A stretch of 44,033 bases of DNA from Chloroflexota bacterium (GCA_030447245.1 JAUJPG010000034.1:1-44033), one strand, 5' to 3'; counted from the first letter of the stretch, positions 17,489 to 28,650 are shown. The notes: generated by a model not told the origin, from the sequence alone. Numbers and translations: made by a program.

Positions 17489-18004
17489 ATGGAGTACGTG
17501 AGTCCATTTGACGAGCGGACGCGGGGCAGCGACCCGTTGGCGCCGCGATCAGGCGATCTGGCCGGCAAGCGCGTCGCGCTGCTCGACATCACCAAGCCCC
17601 GAGGCGATGAGTTCCTCGACCGCGTCGACGCGCTGCTGCGCGAGCGCGGGGCGACCACGTTCCGCGCGCGCAAGGAGATCTTCTCCAAACCGGCCGCGGC
17701 GGCGGTTATCGAAGAGGTCGGGGCGGCGGACCTGGTGGTCGAGGGGCTCGCCGATTGAGGGTCCTGCACGTCGTGCAGTGTGCACGACATGGTCCGCCTC
17801 GAACGGCGAGGCATCCCGACGGCGGCCGTGGCAACGGAGCCGTTTGTCGACGAGGCGTTGGAGCAGGCCCGGCTGCTCGGCATGCCCGACTATCGGCTGG
17901 TCTACATCCCGCACCCGGTTCAGATCCTGAAGACCGAGTCGCTACACGAGTTAGCCGATCGGGTCTTCCCCCAGATCGTCGCGCGCCTGACCGAGCCAGC
18001 CTGA
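17489..18004 (+). CDS. UGSC-family selenoprotein, selenocysteine encoded by in-frame TGA at 17756-17758
   Basis: The frame starting at ATG 17489 (MEYVSPFDERT; GGAGG upstream) reaches TGA at codon 90. The same frame continues without any shift to a TGA at 18004. Around the first TGA the protein reads GLAD-U-GSCTSCSVHDM, the exact signature (U-G-S-C) that names the UGSC family of (seleno)proteins. The sequence after it (LERRGIPTAAVATEPFVDEA ... DYRLVYIPHPVQ) continues the fold, so the codon is Sec, not a stop. The full product is 171 residues. A hairpin suited to SelB-dependent decoding begins 11 nt after the codon. The upstream neighbour is a thioredoxin-fold fusion protein. A redox role is inferred from the Sec/Cys motif; the reaction is unknown to me. 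Automated annotation would truncate it or split it in two. Confidence 0.9.
17770..17788 (+). promoter_or_regulatory. Candidate bacterial SECIS hairpin downstream of the Sec codon
   Basis: GTCGTGCA-GTG-TGCACGAC forms a perfect 8-bp stem with a 3-nt loop whose first base is G. The loop G lies 19 nt after the UGA. This fits the general bacterial SECIS pattern (short stem, G early in a small apical loop, roughly 16-37 nt from UGA). An overlapping alternative, CTGCAC-GTC-GTGCAG at 17764-17778, is mutually exclusive with it. Confidence 0.72.
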
Positions 18005-18074
18005 ACTCGGCTGGCCGGAACGCTCACCGGGGCGATCCGGCGAGAGCGCACGCCAAGGGACGGCGCTGAAACCG

Positions 18075-19223
18075 TCAACCCGAGCGCTGGGAGAACGTCT
18101 CACCAAAGACCTCGCCGGCGATGCGATTGAGCATCTGCTCGACCGTGCCGCCGGCGATCATCCAGCCGCGCGTTCGGCGGAAGATGTAGTTGACGGCCGC
18201 TTCCTGGTCGTAGCCGTAGCCGCCGAACATCTGGAGCGCATCGTTCGCTACCTCGAAGCCGGCCCGATTGCAGGCGAGCTTGGCGAGCGCGGTTTCCAGG
18301 GCTGAAGGCACCCCGGCATCGGCGTTCGCCGCCGCTCGGTACAGGAGCAGGCGCGCGGCTTCGAGCTTGAGCTTCATCTCGGCGAAGCGCCATTGGAGCC
18401 CCTGGAATTCGGCGAGCCGACGGCCGAACTGGCGGCGCTTCCCCGCGTAGCCGACGGCCAGGTCGAACGCGGCCTGCCCGAGGGCGAGCGAGCGGCTGGC
18501 GTTGCCAAGGCGCTCGACGTTGAACACGGCAAGCATTCGGCGGAACCCGTCGTCAGGCACCAGGATGTTGTCGGTCGGCACCAGGCACTCCTCGAAGTAC
18601 AGCATCCCGTACCGCTCGCCCGACGTGAAGCGGTGGCTCGAGTCGACGGTGAAGCCGGGCGTATCTCGGCCGACGAGGACAGCGCCGGCCGACTTCCGGT
18701 CGTCGCCGAACCTCAACCAGACGACGAAATGGTCGGCGCTTTGCCCGTGCGTGGTGAAGATTTTCTGACCAGTCACGGCGACCTGGCCGTCGGCGATGCG
18801 ACCGCGCGTGCGCAGGTCGGTGACCGCCGAGCCGGCCTCAGGCTCGGTCATCGCAATGGTGATCAATTGCTCACCGCGCAAGCACGGCTGGAGAACGCGC
18901 TCCTTGAGGCCCGGCGAGCCGTGACGGGCAAGCTGCTGGATCGCGCCGAAGTTGAGTGCCTGGACACAATCGCCAGCGGTCGGGCAGACCTGGGCAACCG
19001 TCTCGATGACGAGGACGGCGTCCAGCAGTTTGCCGTCCTGGCCGCCATCCTCCACCGGCATGGTGATGCCAGCGAGGCCATGGTCCGCCAGCGTCTTCAG
19101 ATATTCGCGCGGCAGGCCGTCCCACTCGTCCCGAGGGTAGGCCCGCGCGGCGAACTGGTCCCGCGCCAGCTGGCGCGTCGCGGTGACGAGGTCGTTGTGG
19201 TACTCGCTCAGCTGAAAGTCCAC
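18075..19223 (-). CDS. Acyl-CoA dehydrogenase, 382 aa
   Basis: An FAD-dependent acyl-CoA dehydrogenase with the complete three-domain fold. The FAD/substrate loops are ITIAMTEPEAGSAVTDL and GQKIFTTHG; the C-terminal helices include GKRRQFGRRLAEFQGLQW and LQMFGGYGYDQEAAVNYIFR. Where classical members have the catalytic Glu (x-EGT), this protein has IAGGTVEQ, so the base must sit elsewhere, as in several other subfamilies, or activity may be altered. GTG at 19223 is chosen because AGGAGT precedes it and the CoA-ligase stop is only 2 nt away; the open frame upstream is antisense-like. It is coupled to the NDP-forming ligase, consistent with activation then dehydrogenation of one acid. Confidence 0.9.
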   Translation of the reverse strand: MDFQLSEYHNDLVTATRQLARDQFAARAYPRDEWDGLPREYLKTLADHGLAGITMPVEDGGQDGKLLDAVLVIETVAQVCPTAGDCVQALNFGAIQQLARHGSPGLKERVLQPCLRGEQLITIAMTEPEAGSAVTDLRTRGRIADGQVAVTGQKIFTTHGQSADHFVVWLRFGDDRKSAGAVLVGRDTPGFTVDSSHRFTSGERYGMLYFEECLVPTDNILVPDDGFRRMLAVFNVERLGNASRSLALGQAAFDLAVGYAGKRRQFGRRLAEFQGLQWRFAEMKLKLEAARLLLYRAAANADAGVPSALETALAKLACNRAGFEVANDALQMFGGYGYDQEAAVNYIFRRTRGWMIAGGTVEQMLNRIAGEVFGETFSQRSG

Positions 19224-19225
19224 GC

Positions 19226-21343
19226 TCACTCCTGGCGACTGGCGGCCACGCCCCGATGCGCTGACTCGACGTCCACCATTGCCTTGAGTGCCTTGACCGC
19301 GCGGTCCGGCATCGGGAAGAGTGGGATCCTGGACTCCCGGTAGTAGGCGATCGCCGCCGGCGCCAGGAACTCGGCCCCGACGCGAGCCACGATGACCGGC
19401 TTGCCGCCGGCGCGTGCCGCGTGCACGACGCCCTCGGCGACGACGCGGGCCGGCGGGTCGGCGTTGGTCGTCATCAGCACGATCAGCGCATCGATGCACG
19501 ACTCCTCCAGGAGAATCTCGGAAACCTGGCCCACCATTCCGGGGTTGACGGTGATCTCCATCGTCACGTCGATCGGGTTCTGGCTGACCCCGAAGGGTGG
19601 AATGATCCGAGCGATCCTGGCGACGGTCTCGGCCGGCAGGAGCGGGATCTGGAGGCCCTGGCGGGCGCACTCGTCGGCGATCACGCCGCACGCGCCGCCT
19701 GAAGCCGAGATCACGCCGACACGTCGGCCGCGCGGTAGCGGCTGCCAGGCCAGCGCGACCGCCCCGTCCACCAGCGCCTGGAGGTCGTGGACTCGGACGA
19801 CACCGTTCGCGCGGAAGACCGCGTCGTACACCGCGTCGTCCCCGGCGAGCGATCCAGTGTGGGACTGGACAGCCCGCTGCCCAACTTCGGAGGCTCCTGC
19901 CTTGTAGACGACGATTGGCGTTCCGGTTGCGCGCGCGCGTTCGCACGCTTCAATGAACCGCTGTGGGTCCTTGATCGACTCCATGAACACGGCGATGACT
20001 CGGGCGGCGGGATCGTTCGCCAGGTACAGCAAGTAGTCGCTGAGCGTCAGGTCGGCCTCGTTTCCGGTCGATGCCCAGTGACTGAACCCGATCCCCTGGT
20101 CCCAGCAACGGCTCAGCAGCGAGCTGCCCAGCGCCCCAGATTGGGTCAAAAAGGCGATCCCACCGCTCGGCATCCGCTCCACCTCGAAGGCCATCCCAAA
20201 CGCCGCGCAGGTAGAAGCGCCCACGTTGACCACGCCGGCGGTGTTCGGGCCGCAGAGCCGAACGCCGTGCCGGCGCGCCACCTCGACCAGCGCTGCCTGA
20301 GCCTCTCGCCCCTGTTCACCAATCTCGGCGAACCCGGAGGTGTAGACGACCGCCGACCTGATCCCCTTACGGCCGCAGTCCTCGACGACGCCCGGCACGA
20401 CCTCGGCAGGGACCATGATGCAGGCCAGGTCCGGGACACCTGGCAGCTCGGAGATAGACGGGAAGCTGGGGCGCCCCATCACGACGCTCGCCCGTGGGTT
20501 GACGGCGTAGAGCGGGCCGGCGAAGCCGTGCTTGAGCAGGTAGTGGAACAGGCGCCCGCCTTGCTTGGCGCGGCTGGTGGACGCGCCGACGACGACGATG
20601 CTGCGCGGATTGAGCACCCGCTCGACGGCGTCTGCGTCTCTGGCAGAGCGGGCAGTGACTCCCGTGCTGAAGGGGGCGCGCACAACCCGGACATCGACAG
20701 CGATCACTCCATCCGAGCGGGCGATGATCGGGTTGAGGTCGAGCTCGAGGATGTCAGGGTCGGCGACTGCCAGTCGGCCCAGTCGCACGAGCAGGTGGAC
20801 GAGCGCCTCGCGGTCAACCGCCGGCGCGCCGCGGTAGCCGGAGAGCAGTGGGGCGCCGCGCAGCTCGGCGAGCATCGCGGTCGCGTCCGCGTAGGTCACC
20901 GGCGCCAGGCGCAGGGCCACGTCGCGCAGCACTTCTACCCAGACCCCGCCCAGGCCGACCATCAGGACCGGGCCGAACGCCGGATCACGCTTCAAGCCGG
21001 CGATCAGCTCGAGGCCCGGCGCGGCCATTTCCTGAACGAGGTAGCCGTTCAGGGCCGGGATGCCGGCTGCCATGGCGCGGGCCGCGTCGGCTACCGCGTC
21101 GGCGGTCAGGAGACTGACCCGGACCCCGCCGACGTCGCTCTTGTGCGCCAGCCCCGACGCAACGGCCTTGAGGACGACCGGAAACCCGATCCCAGTGGCG
21201 GCCTGAGCCGCCGCCCCCGGCGTGTCGGCCAGCGCCTGACGCGGCATTGGAACCTTCCACGTGTCGAGCAGGGCGAACGCCGCGGCCGGGTCCAGCGGGA
21301 CTGGGCTACTGGCGGGCGTAGCCGCGGGCTCGACGGTTGTCAC
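19226..21343 (-). CDS. NDP-forming acyl-CoA ligase (acetate--CoA ligase, ADP-forming, family), 705 aa
   Basis: Converts an acid plus CoA and ATP to acyl-CoA, or the reverse. The ATP-grasp (beta) domain comes first (about residues 15-225; GFPVVLKAVASGLAHKSDVG, then LELDLNPII). The CoA-binding and succinyl-CoA-ligase-like (alpha) domains follow (IVVVGASTSRAKQGGR, then GIAFLTQSGALG). The phosphorylated His is H495 in QSHTGSLAGDD. Most fused members have alpha before beta, so this is the permuted beta-alpha order. It is intact, with translation likely coupled to the acyl-CoA dehydrogenase 2 nt downstream. It is divergent from the MmgE/PrpD gene across a 112-bp spacer. The acyl substrate is not evident. 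Confidence 0.9.
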   Translation of the reverse strand: MTTVEPAATPASSPVPLDPAAAFALLDTWKVPMPRQALADTPGAAAQAATGIGFPVVLKAVASGLAHKSDVGGVRVSLLTADAVADAARAMAAGIPALNGYLVQEMAAPGLELIAGLKRDPAFGPVLMVGLGGVWVEVLRDVALRLAPVTYADATAMLAELRGAPLLSGYRGAPAVDREALVHLLVRLGRLAVADPDILELDLNPIIARSDGVIAVDVRVVRAPFSTGVTARSARDADAVERVLNPRSIVVVGASTSRAKQGGRLFHYLLKHGFAGPLYAVNPRASVVMGRPSFPSISELPGVPDLACIMVPAEVVPGVVEDCGRKGIRSAVVYTSGFAEIGEQGREAQAALVEVARRHGVRLCGPNTAGVVNVGASTCAAFGMAFEVERMPSGGIAFLTQSGALGSSLLSRCWDQGIGFSHWASTGNEADLTLSDYLLYLANDPAARVIAVFMESIKDPQRFIEACERARATGTPIVVYKAGASEVGQRAVQSHTGSLAGDDAVYDAVFRANGVVRVHDLQALVDGAVALAWQPLPRGRRVGVISASGGACGVIADECARQGLQIPLLPAETVARIARIIPPFGVSQNPIDVTMEITVNPGMVGQVSEILLEESCIDALIVLMTTNADPPARVVAEGVVHAARAGGKPVIVARVGAEFLAPAAIAYYRESRIPLFPMPDRAVKALKAMVDVESAHRGVAASRQE

Positions 21344-21455
21344 GACGGGCGGACCTCGGACAGTATTGGTGTGTGACGGCAGCCGAGGGTGGTGTGGTGG
21401 TGTGAGGGCGAAGGAGATCAGTCAGGCGTCGCGGAAGGGTGCTTGGGAGGCAGCC

Positions 21456-22868
21456 ATGAGCGTCCAGAGTGTCACCGAACGGTGGGCGGAATACTTCCCG
21501 AGTGTACCGTACGCGGCGCTGCCGGACGACGTCGTGGACCTGGCGAAGCGAGCGATGCTGGACTTGCTCGGAGTGGCCATCGCCGGATCGAGCATGCCGA
21601 TGGCCACCATCTGCGCCGACTACTTTGCTGGGCTCGGCGGACGCGCCGAGGCGAGCGTACTCTGCCGGACCGAGCGCCTGCCGGCGATCCACGCGGCGAC
21701 GATCAACGGCGTGCTCGGCCACGCCCTGGACATGGACGACGGACACCGGGCGGCATCCGGCCACCCCGGCGTTGCGACATTTCCGGCGGCGCTCGCGGCC
21801 GCCGAGCTGGCCGGCGCCTCAGGCCGAGAGCTGCTCCGGGCGTCCGTGTTCGGCTACGAGGTGTTCGTCCGACTCGCGGCGGCCATCAACCCCGCGCATC
21901 TCCGCCGCGGCTTCCACACCACGGCGACCGTCGGACCATTCGCCGCGGCCACGGCGTCCGGTCTGCTGATCGGCTTGGATGGCGAGCGGCTGGTCCGCGC
22001 GCTCGGCCTGGCCGGCCTTCAGGGTGCCGGCTTGATGGAAGTCTTCCACGACGGCGCGATGGCGAAGCCGTTCCAGGTGGCCCGCGCGAGCGCCGCCGGC
22101 CTTCTGGCCGCCGAGCTGGCCAGGCGCGGGGCCGCCGGTCCGAGAATGATCGTCGAGGGGCACCAGGGGTTCCTGCACGCCATGAGCGGCGGGGATCGGG
22201 CGAGCAACGGCGAGGCCGCGCCGAAGTCGCTCGTCGACGGGCTTGGCCGGGACTGGGCCATCCGCGGCGTCTACATCAAGGAGCATGCCGCCTGTCGGCA
22301 TACCCACGCCGCGATCGATGGGGCCGCGACGCTCCGCCGCGAGCACGGGATCGTGCCCGAGCAGGTGGCCTCGGCGGTCGTGCGAACGTACGCGGTCGCC
22401 GATCGCCTGTGCGGGCGCGCCGAGCTTCCGAGTGGTCCGTCCGAGGCGAAGTTCAGCTTCCCGTTCACGGTGGCCCTGGGGCTCACGTTCGGGCACGCTA
22501 GAGCCTCCTGCTTCACGCCGGAGATGGTCGCCGACCAGCGGCTGCGCGCCCTCGCGTCCAGGGTCAGCGTCGTTGTCGACCCGGACCTTGACCGTCGCTA
22601 TCCCGAGCAACGACCGTCCATCCTGGAAGTCACGACGAGGGGTGGCCAATCTGTGAGGATCGAGACGCCGATCGCGCGCGGCGAGCCGGAGCTGCCGCTG
22701 ACGCGGGACGGTCTGGAAGCGAAGTTCCTGGACAACGCGCGCTCGGCGATCCCAGAGCAGCGAGCCGTCGCGATCCTGGAACACGTCCGAGCGATCGAGA
22801 CTCAGGAGAGCTGCGTGCCGCTGATGGACCTGCTGGCCGGGCGGGGTGCCGGCCGCGCTAGCACCTGA
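21456..22868 (+). CDS. MmgE/PrpD family protein (2-methylcitrate dehydratase-like), 470 aa
   Basis: The family catalyses dehydration of 2-methylcitrate, decarboxylation of cis-aconitate or related reactions. Start ATG 21456 (MSVQSVTERWAEYFP) has GGGAGG upstream; the open frame further upstream is not conserved-looking. Characteristic features are LAKRAMLDLLGVAIAG, the LDMDDGHRAASGHPG active-site block, RGFHTTATVGPFAAA, IKEHAACRHTHAAID and SGPSEAKFSFPF. Length is typical. Since PrpC and PrpB are absent nearby, methylcitrate-cycle assignment would be guesswork; association with CoA-ligase and acyl-CoA dehydrogenase genes suggests a broader organic-acid pathway. It is followed 21 nt later by the VOC gene. 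Confidence 0.9.
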   Translation: MSVQSVTERWAEYFPSVPYAALPDDVVDLAKRAMLDLLGVAIAGSSMPMATICADYFAGLGGRAEASVLCRTERLPAIHAATINGVLGHALDMDDGHRAASGHPGVATFPAALAAAELAGASGRELLRASVFGYEVFVRLAAAINPAHLRRGFHTTATVGPFAAATASGLLIGLDGERLVRALGLAGLQGAGLMEVFHDGAMAKPFQVARASAAGLLAAELARRGAAGPRMIVEGHQGFLHAMSGGDRASNGEAAPKSLVDGLGRDWAIRGVYIKEHAACRHTHAAIDGAATLRREHGIVPEQVASAVVRTYAVADRLCGRAELPSGPSEAKFSFPFTVALGLTFGHARASCFTPEMVADQRLRALASRVSVVVDPDLDRRYPEQRPSILEVTTRGGQSVRIETPIARGEPELPLTRDGLEAKFLDNARSAIPEQRAVAILEHVRAIETQESCVPLMDLLAGRGAGRAST

Positions 22869-22889
22869 TTCGAAGGGGAAGACGAATTC

Positions 22890-23811
22890 ATGCACATCGA
22901 GGCCTTGGACCACGTCGGCCTGGCGGTCGCCGACCGAGCCGCCGCCGAACGCTTCTTCGGAGAGACGCTCGGCCTCGAGCGGGATTCCGCCGGCAGGTTC
23001 CGCCTTGGCCGCGGCGGGTTCGAGCTCCTGGACGTCGGCTCCACCGACCTGGGCACGGAGGGGATCGATCACCTCGGCCTGCGTGTCGGGGACCTCGGAG
23101 CCGCCGCGGCTGAGCTGAACAGCCTCGGCGTGCCGACCCGACTGGGCGAGGGCTGCGCCGATGGCGCGGTCGCAACCGTCGATCCGGCCGGCACGGCCGG
23201 CGTCGGCCTACGCCTGATACAGCGCTCGAGCCCCGACGACCGGAGCGTCACCGGCGCCGACGGGCTGGTTGAGCGGATCGACCACATCGGGGTCGCTTCG
23301 ACGGACAATGCCCGCGTTCGGGGCGTCTTCGTCGACCGCCTGGGCCTGGTCGTAGAGAGCTCGCAGACCGACACCGAAGTCCGCATCCCGACCGAGTTCT
23401 TCGTCAGCGACAAGTACGGCGTCGTGTTTCGGACACGGCCGGCCGAGGCGGCGGCGGCCTGCGGGTCCTGTTCATCACCGTCGGTGACTGCGAGCTGGAG
23501 GTCCTCCAGGACTTCGAGCCGACCACGGCCAGACGCGCGTCGGCCATCGTCGGCTCGACCAAGCGCGACCAGAGCGCAATCTCGCGGTTCGTCGAGACGC
23601 GCGGGCCGGGCCTCCACCACGTCGCGCTCAAGGTGCGCGACGTCAGCGCCATGCTCGACCGTCTGGAGGCTGCGGGGTCACGCTGATCGACCGCGAGGGC
23701 GGCCGGGCTCGCGGGCGCGCGCGCAGATCGCGTTCCTCCACCTGGTGGAGCGCGACGTCGACCCACGGCGTGCTGTTCCACCTGGTGGAGCGCGACGAAC
23801 TCCCGCCGTGA
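22890..23811 (+). pseudogene. Two-module VOC/glyoxalase-superfamily protein, frameshifted
   Basis: Two vicinal-oxygen-chelate modules resembling methylmalonyl-CoA epimerase or HPPD-type proteins. Module 1 opens MHIEALDHVGLAVADRAAAE with the metal-binding His; module 2 opens VERIDHIGVASTDNARVRG. The frame breaks at about 23455 (after TRPAEAAAA) and resumes as LRVLFITVGDCELEVLQDFE, then ETRGPGLHHVALKVRDVSAM. A further break near 23675, and a local duplication, precede HGVLFHLVERDELPP and the TGA at 23811. The start has GGAAGA upstream. All domains are recognisable, so sequence error is more likely than loss. It follows the MmgE/PrpD gene closely. Confidence 0.75.
23737..23797 (+). repeat. 21-bp direct repeat inside the VOC gene
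   Basis: Positions 23737-23757 and 23777-23797 are identical over 21 bp (TCCACCTGGTGGAGCGCGAC plus G), 40 bp apart. The protein expects this segment (FHLVERDE) only once, at the second copy. Confidence 0.85.
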
Positions 23812-24257
23812 GCCCCAGGGCCAGATACGCATGCCTTGTGCCCGCGCATGCGTCGTTCCCTGGACCATGTGGTTCCCAGCGTGGCTTTGGACGCGCCCCG
23901 CGCTCCGACTACTCCGACGTCTTGCCATCGGCAGCGCGGATTCCCTCCCCCTACCGCCCACTCACGACTGTGCGGTGACAGGGGGCCCAGATGTTGAGGA
24001 TCGTGTTTGCCTGCTCGTAGGACGTCAACTCCGAACAGTTCCTCGCACCCGCCGACCACGCTTCCGTTCTTGTCCTAGTCACGCTCGCCACGGCGGCGAG
24101 TGGATCGCCTTCACACTGAGGGATGACGCCCCACGGGTTTCCTGAGGGGCCACGGCGGGCGGTGCGACGTACGACCGAGGAGTCGGGGCGCGGCCCTTCG
24201 CAGCGACGGGGTATCATTGCCCCCAGCAGTCCGGCCAGCCGACCGACGGAGCGCCCG
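23812..24257. other. 446-bp intergenic region before leuS, nothing recognised
   Basis: No coding frame with family-like sequence is seen on either strand. A -10-like TATCAT lies at 24212 but without a -35 at proper distance. I looked for a T-box (conserved GGGTGGAACC-type core) that could control an aminoacyl-tRNA synthetase and did not find one. Sequence from about 23,940 to 24,110 is less GC-rich than the flanks. Confidence 0.5.
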
Positions 24258-26855
<2,598 letters not shown>

Positions 26856-26871
26856 AGAGCGTGGGACCGGC

Positions 26872-27624
26872 GTGAGCGCCGAGGAGGGCCTGCGGCTCGC
26901 GCTTGTGCTGCTGGCGATCGGCGCGGCCGCGGTCGTTAAAGGCGTGACCGGCTTCGGGTTTCCGCTTGTAGCGACACCGCTGATCTCGATCGTCATGGAC
27001 GCGCGGAGCGCCGTCATCATCCTGTCGCTCGTGTCGCTATTCGGCAACTTCGGGATCATGCTCCGCGGCGGAGGCAACCAGCCGACGTTCTGGCGGCTGG
27101 CGCCGATGATCGGCGGGCTCGGCGTTGGGACCATCATCGGCGCCCAGTTCGTAGCGGCTGTGGATCCGGTGGCGCTCGGGATCCTGGTTGGCGCCTGCAC
27201 GTTGACGTTCGCGTTCGTCTCGTTGCTCAAGCCAGAGCTGGTCGTGCCGGCTGGGCTCGAGCGCTATCTGGCATTGCCGATGGGGCTGGGTGGCGGTCTG
27301 CTCGGCGGCAGCACCAGCATCTTCGCCCCGCTGATTGCGTCGTACCTGCATGCGCTTCAACTGGCCAAGCGCGAGTTTGTCTTCTTCGTCACCTTGCTGT
27401 ACAGCGTCGGCGGCATCGTGCAGGTCGGCAGCTACTGGAACCTCGGCCTCTACAGCCGCAACCTGTTGCTGATCATCGCGGTCGCACTGATCCCGAACGC
27501 CCTCGGCCTGGCGCTCGGCGTGCGGTTCCAGGACCGTGTCGACGCGGCGCTGTTCCGACGCCTGACGCTCGCAGTCATCTTCTTCTCCGGCACGAGCCTG
27601 GTCATCCGCGGCCTCTGGCGGTAG
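26872..27624 (+). CDS. TauE/SafE-family membrane exporter, 250 aa
   Basis: A permease with about seven or eight transmembrane helices, of the family that exports sulfite, sulfoacetate and similar anions. Typical motifs are AAAVVKGVTGFGFPLVATPL near the N-terminus and its repeat MGLGGGLLGGSTSIFAPLIA in the second half. The start is GTG at 26872, 16 nt after the leuS stop, with a weak ribosome site. It is intact. The true cargo is unknown; sulfite from sulfatase-linked metabolism or fluoride/organic acid from the next gene are speculations. Confidence 0.87.
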   Translation: MSAEEGLRLALVLLAIGAAAVVKGVTGFGFPLVATPLISIVMDARSAVIILSLVSLFGNFGIMLRGGGNQPTFWRLAPMIGGLGVGTIIGAQFVAAVDPVALGILVGACTLTFAFVSLLKPELVVPAGLERYLALPMGLGGGLLGGSTSIFAPLIASYLHALQLAKREFVFFVTLLYSVGGIVQVGSYWNLGLYSRNLLLIIAVALIPNALGLALGVRFQDRVDAALFRRLTLAVIFFSGTSLVIRGLWR

Positions 27625-27701
27625 CCCGGGCAAGCCCGCATAATGCGGTGGTCAGCGGGACCGTGCGGATGGCGACGGGTTGTGGGCGAGCGGGAGCGTC
27701 G

Positions 27702-28583
27702 ATGGCGATCGGGTTTGGCGAGTTCCGCCGCGAGCGGGTCAGGACGTCCGGCGCAGAGATCCAGGTTGCCGCAGGCGGCGACGGCCCGCCGCTGCTGCTG
27801 CTCCACGGCTATCCGCAGACGCACATCCTGTGGCGCAAGGTCGCTCCGAGGCTGGCCGAGCGCTTCACGGTCGTGGCGCCCGACCTCCGCGGCTACGGCG
27901 ACAGCTCTAAGCCGCCCTCCGGGGACGACCACGCCGGGTACTCGAAGCGGGCGATGGCCGGCGACCAGGTCGAGGTGATGGAGACGCTCGGCTTCAACCG
28001 CTTCTTCGTCGCCGGCCACGACCGCGGTGCCCGAGTTGCTCACCGGATGGCGCTCGACCATCCGGAACGGGTGGGCAAGCTCGCGCTGCTCGACATCGTG
28101 CCGACGCTCTACCGCTTCGAACACGTCAACCAGGACGTTGCCACCAAGGCGTACCACTGGTTCTTCCTGATCCAGCCAAACAACCTGCCGGAAACGCTGA
28201 TCGGCGCCGCCACCGAATTCTTCCTGCGGCATTCGCTGGCCTCATGGTCGGGTACCCCTGGCGCCCACGAGCCGGCGGCGTTCTCGGAGTACCTCCGCTG
28301 CTTCCAGCAACCGGAGACGATCCACGCGACCTGCGAAGACTACCGCGCGGGCGCGACGATCGACCTGGTCCACGACCGAGCCGACCTCGGCACCAGGATC
28401 GCCTGCCCGCTGCTGTTGCTCTGGGGCGAGACGAGCGGCCAGGGCAGCAGCAACGACATCCTTTCCGTCTGGCGCGGGCGGGCGACGAGCGTAAGCGGGC
28501 GGCCGATCCGCTGCGGCCACTTCCTGCCGGAAGAGGCACCGGACGAGACGTACGCGGCGTTGCGGGACTTCTTCACGGAGTAA
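27702..28583 (+). CDS. Fluoroacetate/haloacetate dehalogenase-like alpha/beta hydrolase, 293 aa
   Basis: An alpha/beta hydrolase strikingly like fluoroacetate dehalogenases. The start ATG 27702 has GGGAG upstream. Residues matching the known active site are the nucleophile D107 with R108 and R111 (GHDRGAR), which bind the carboxylate, the acid D131 (LDIVPT), the halide-pocket H152, W153 (YHWFFL) and Y214 (CEDYRAG), and the base H273 (CGHFLPEEAP). HGYPQTHILWRKVAPRLAER is also typical. All are present in order with nearly the same spacing, so dehalogenation of a small 2-haloacid is a reasonable prediction. Epoxide hydrolases share the fold but have a Tyr pair instead of the His-Trp-Tyr set. It sits between the exporter and aconitase X genes. 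Confidence 0.87.
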   Translation: MAIGFGEFRRERVRTSGAEIQVAAGGDGPPLLLLHGYPQTHILWRKVAPRLAERFTVVAPDLRGYGDSSKPPSGDDHAGYSKRAMAGDQVEVMETLGFNRFFVAGHDRGARVAHRMALDHPERVGKLALLDIVPTLYRFEHVNQDVATKAYHWFFLIQPNNLPETLIGAATEFFLRHSLASWSGTPGAHEPAAFSEYLRCFQQPETIHATCEDYRAGATIDLVHDRADLGTRIACPLLLLWGETSGQGSSNDILSVWRGRATSVSGRPIRCGHFLPEEAPDETYAALRDFFTE

Positions 28584-28650
28584 ACCGCGAGCGTCAGTGG
28601 CCGCCGTACGGGTGCACGGCCTCGCGCGTCACGGTAGCGAGCCGCGGGGC

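Noticed and set aside
17756..17780. Reading the UGSC gene as two separate genes or as a frameshift
   Set aside because: No frame change is needed; the TGA falls on the Sec position of the family motif, and the GTG at 17780 has no ribosome site.
19787..21376. 529-codon plus-strand frame opposite the CoA ligase
   Set aside because: Arg/Asp/Gly-rich antisense shadow of the ligase with no family features.
23812..24257. T-box riboswitch before leuS
   Set aside because: No T-box core sequence and no matching specifier/antiterminator arrangement was found.
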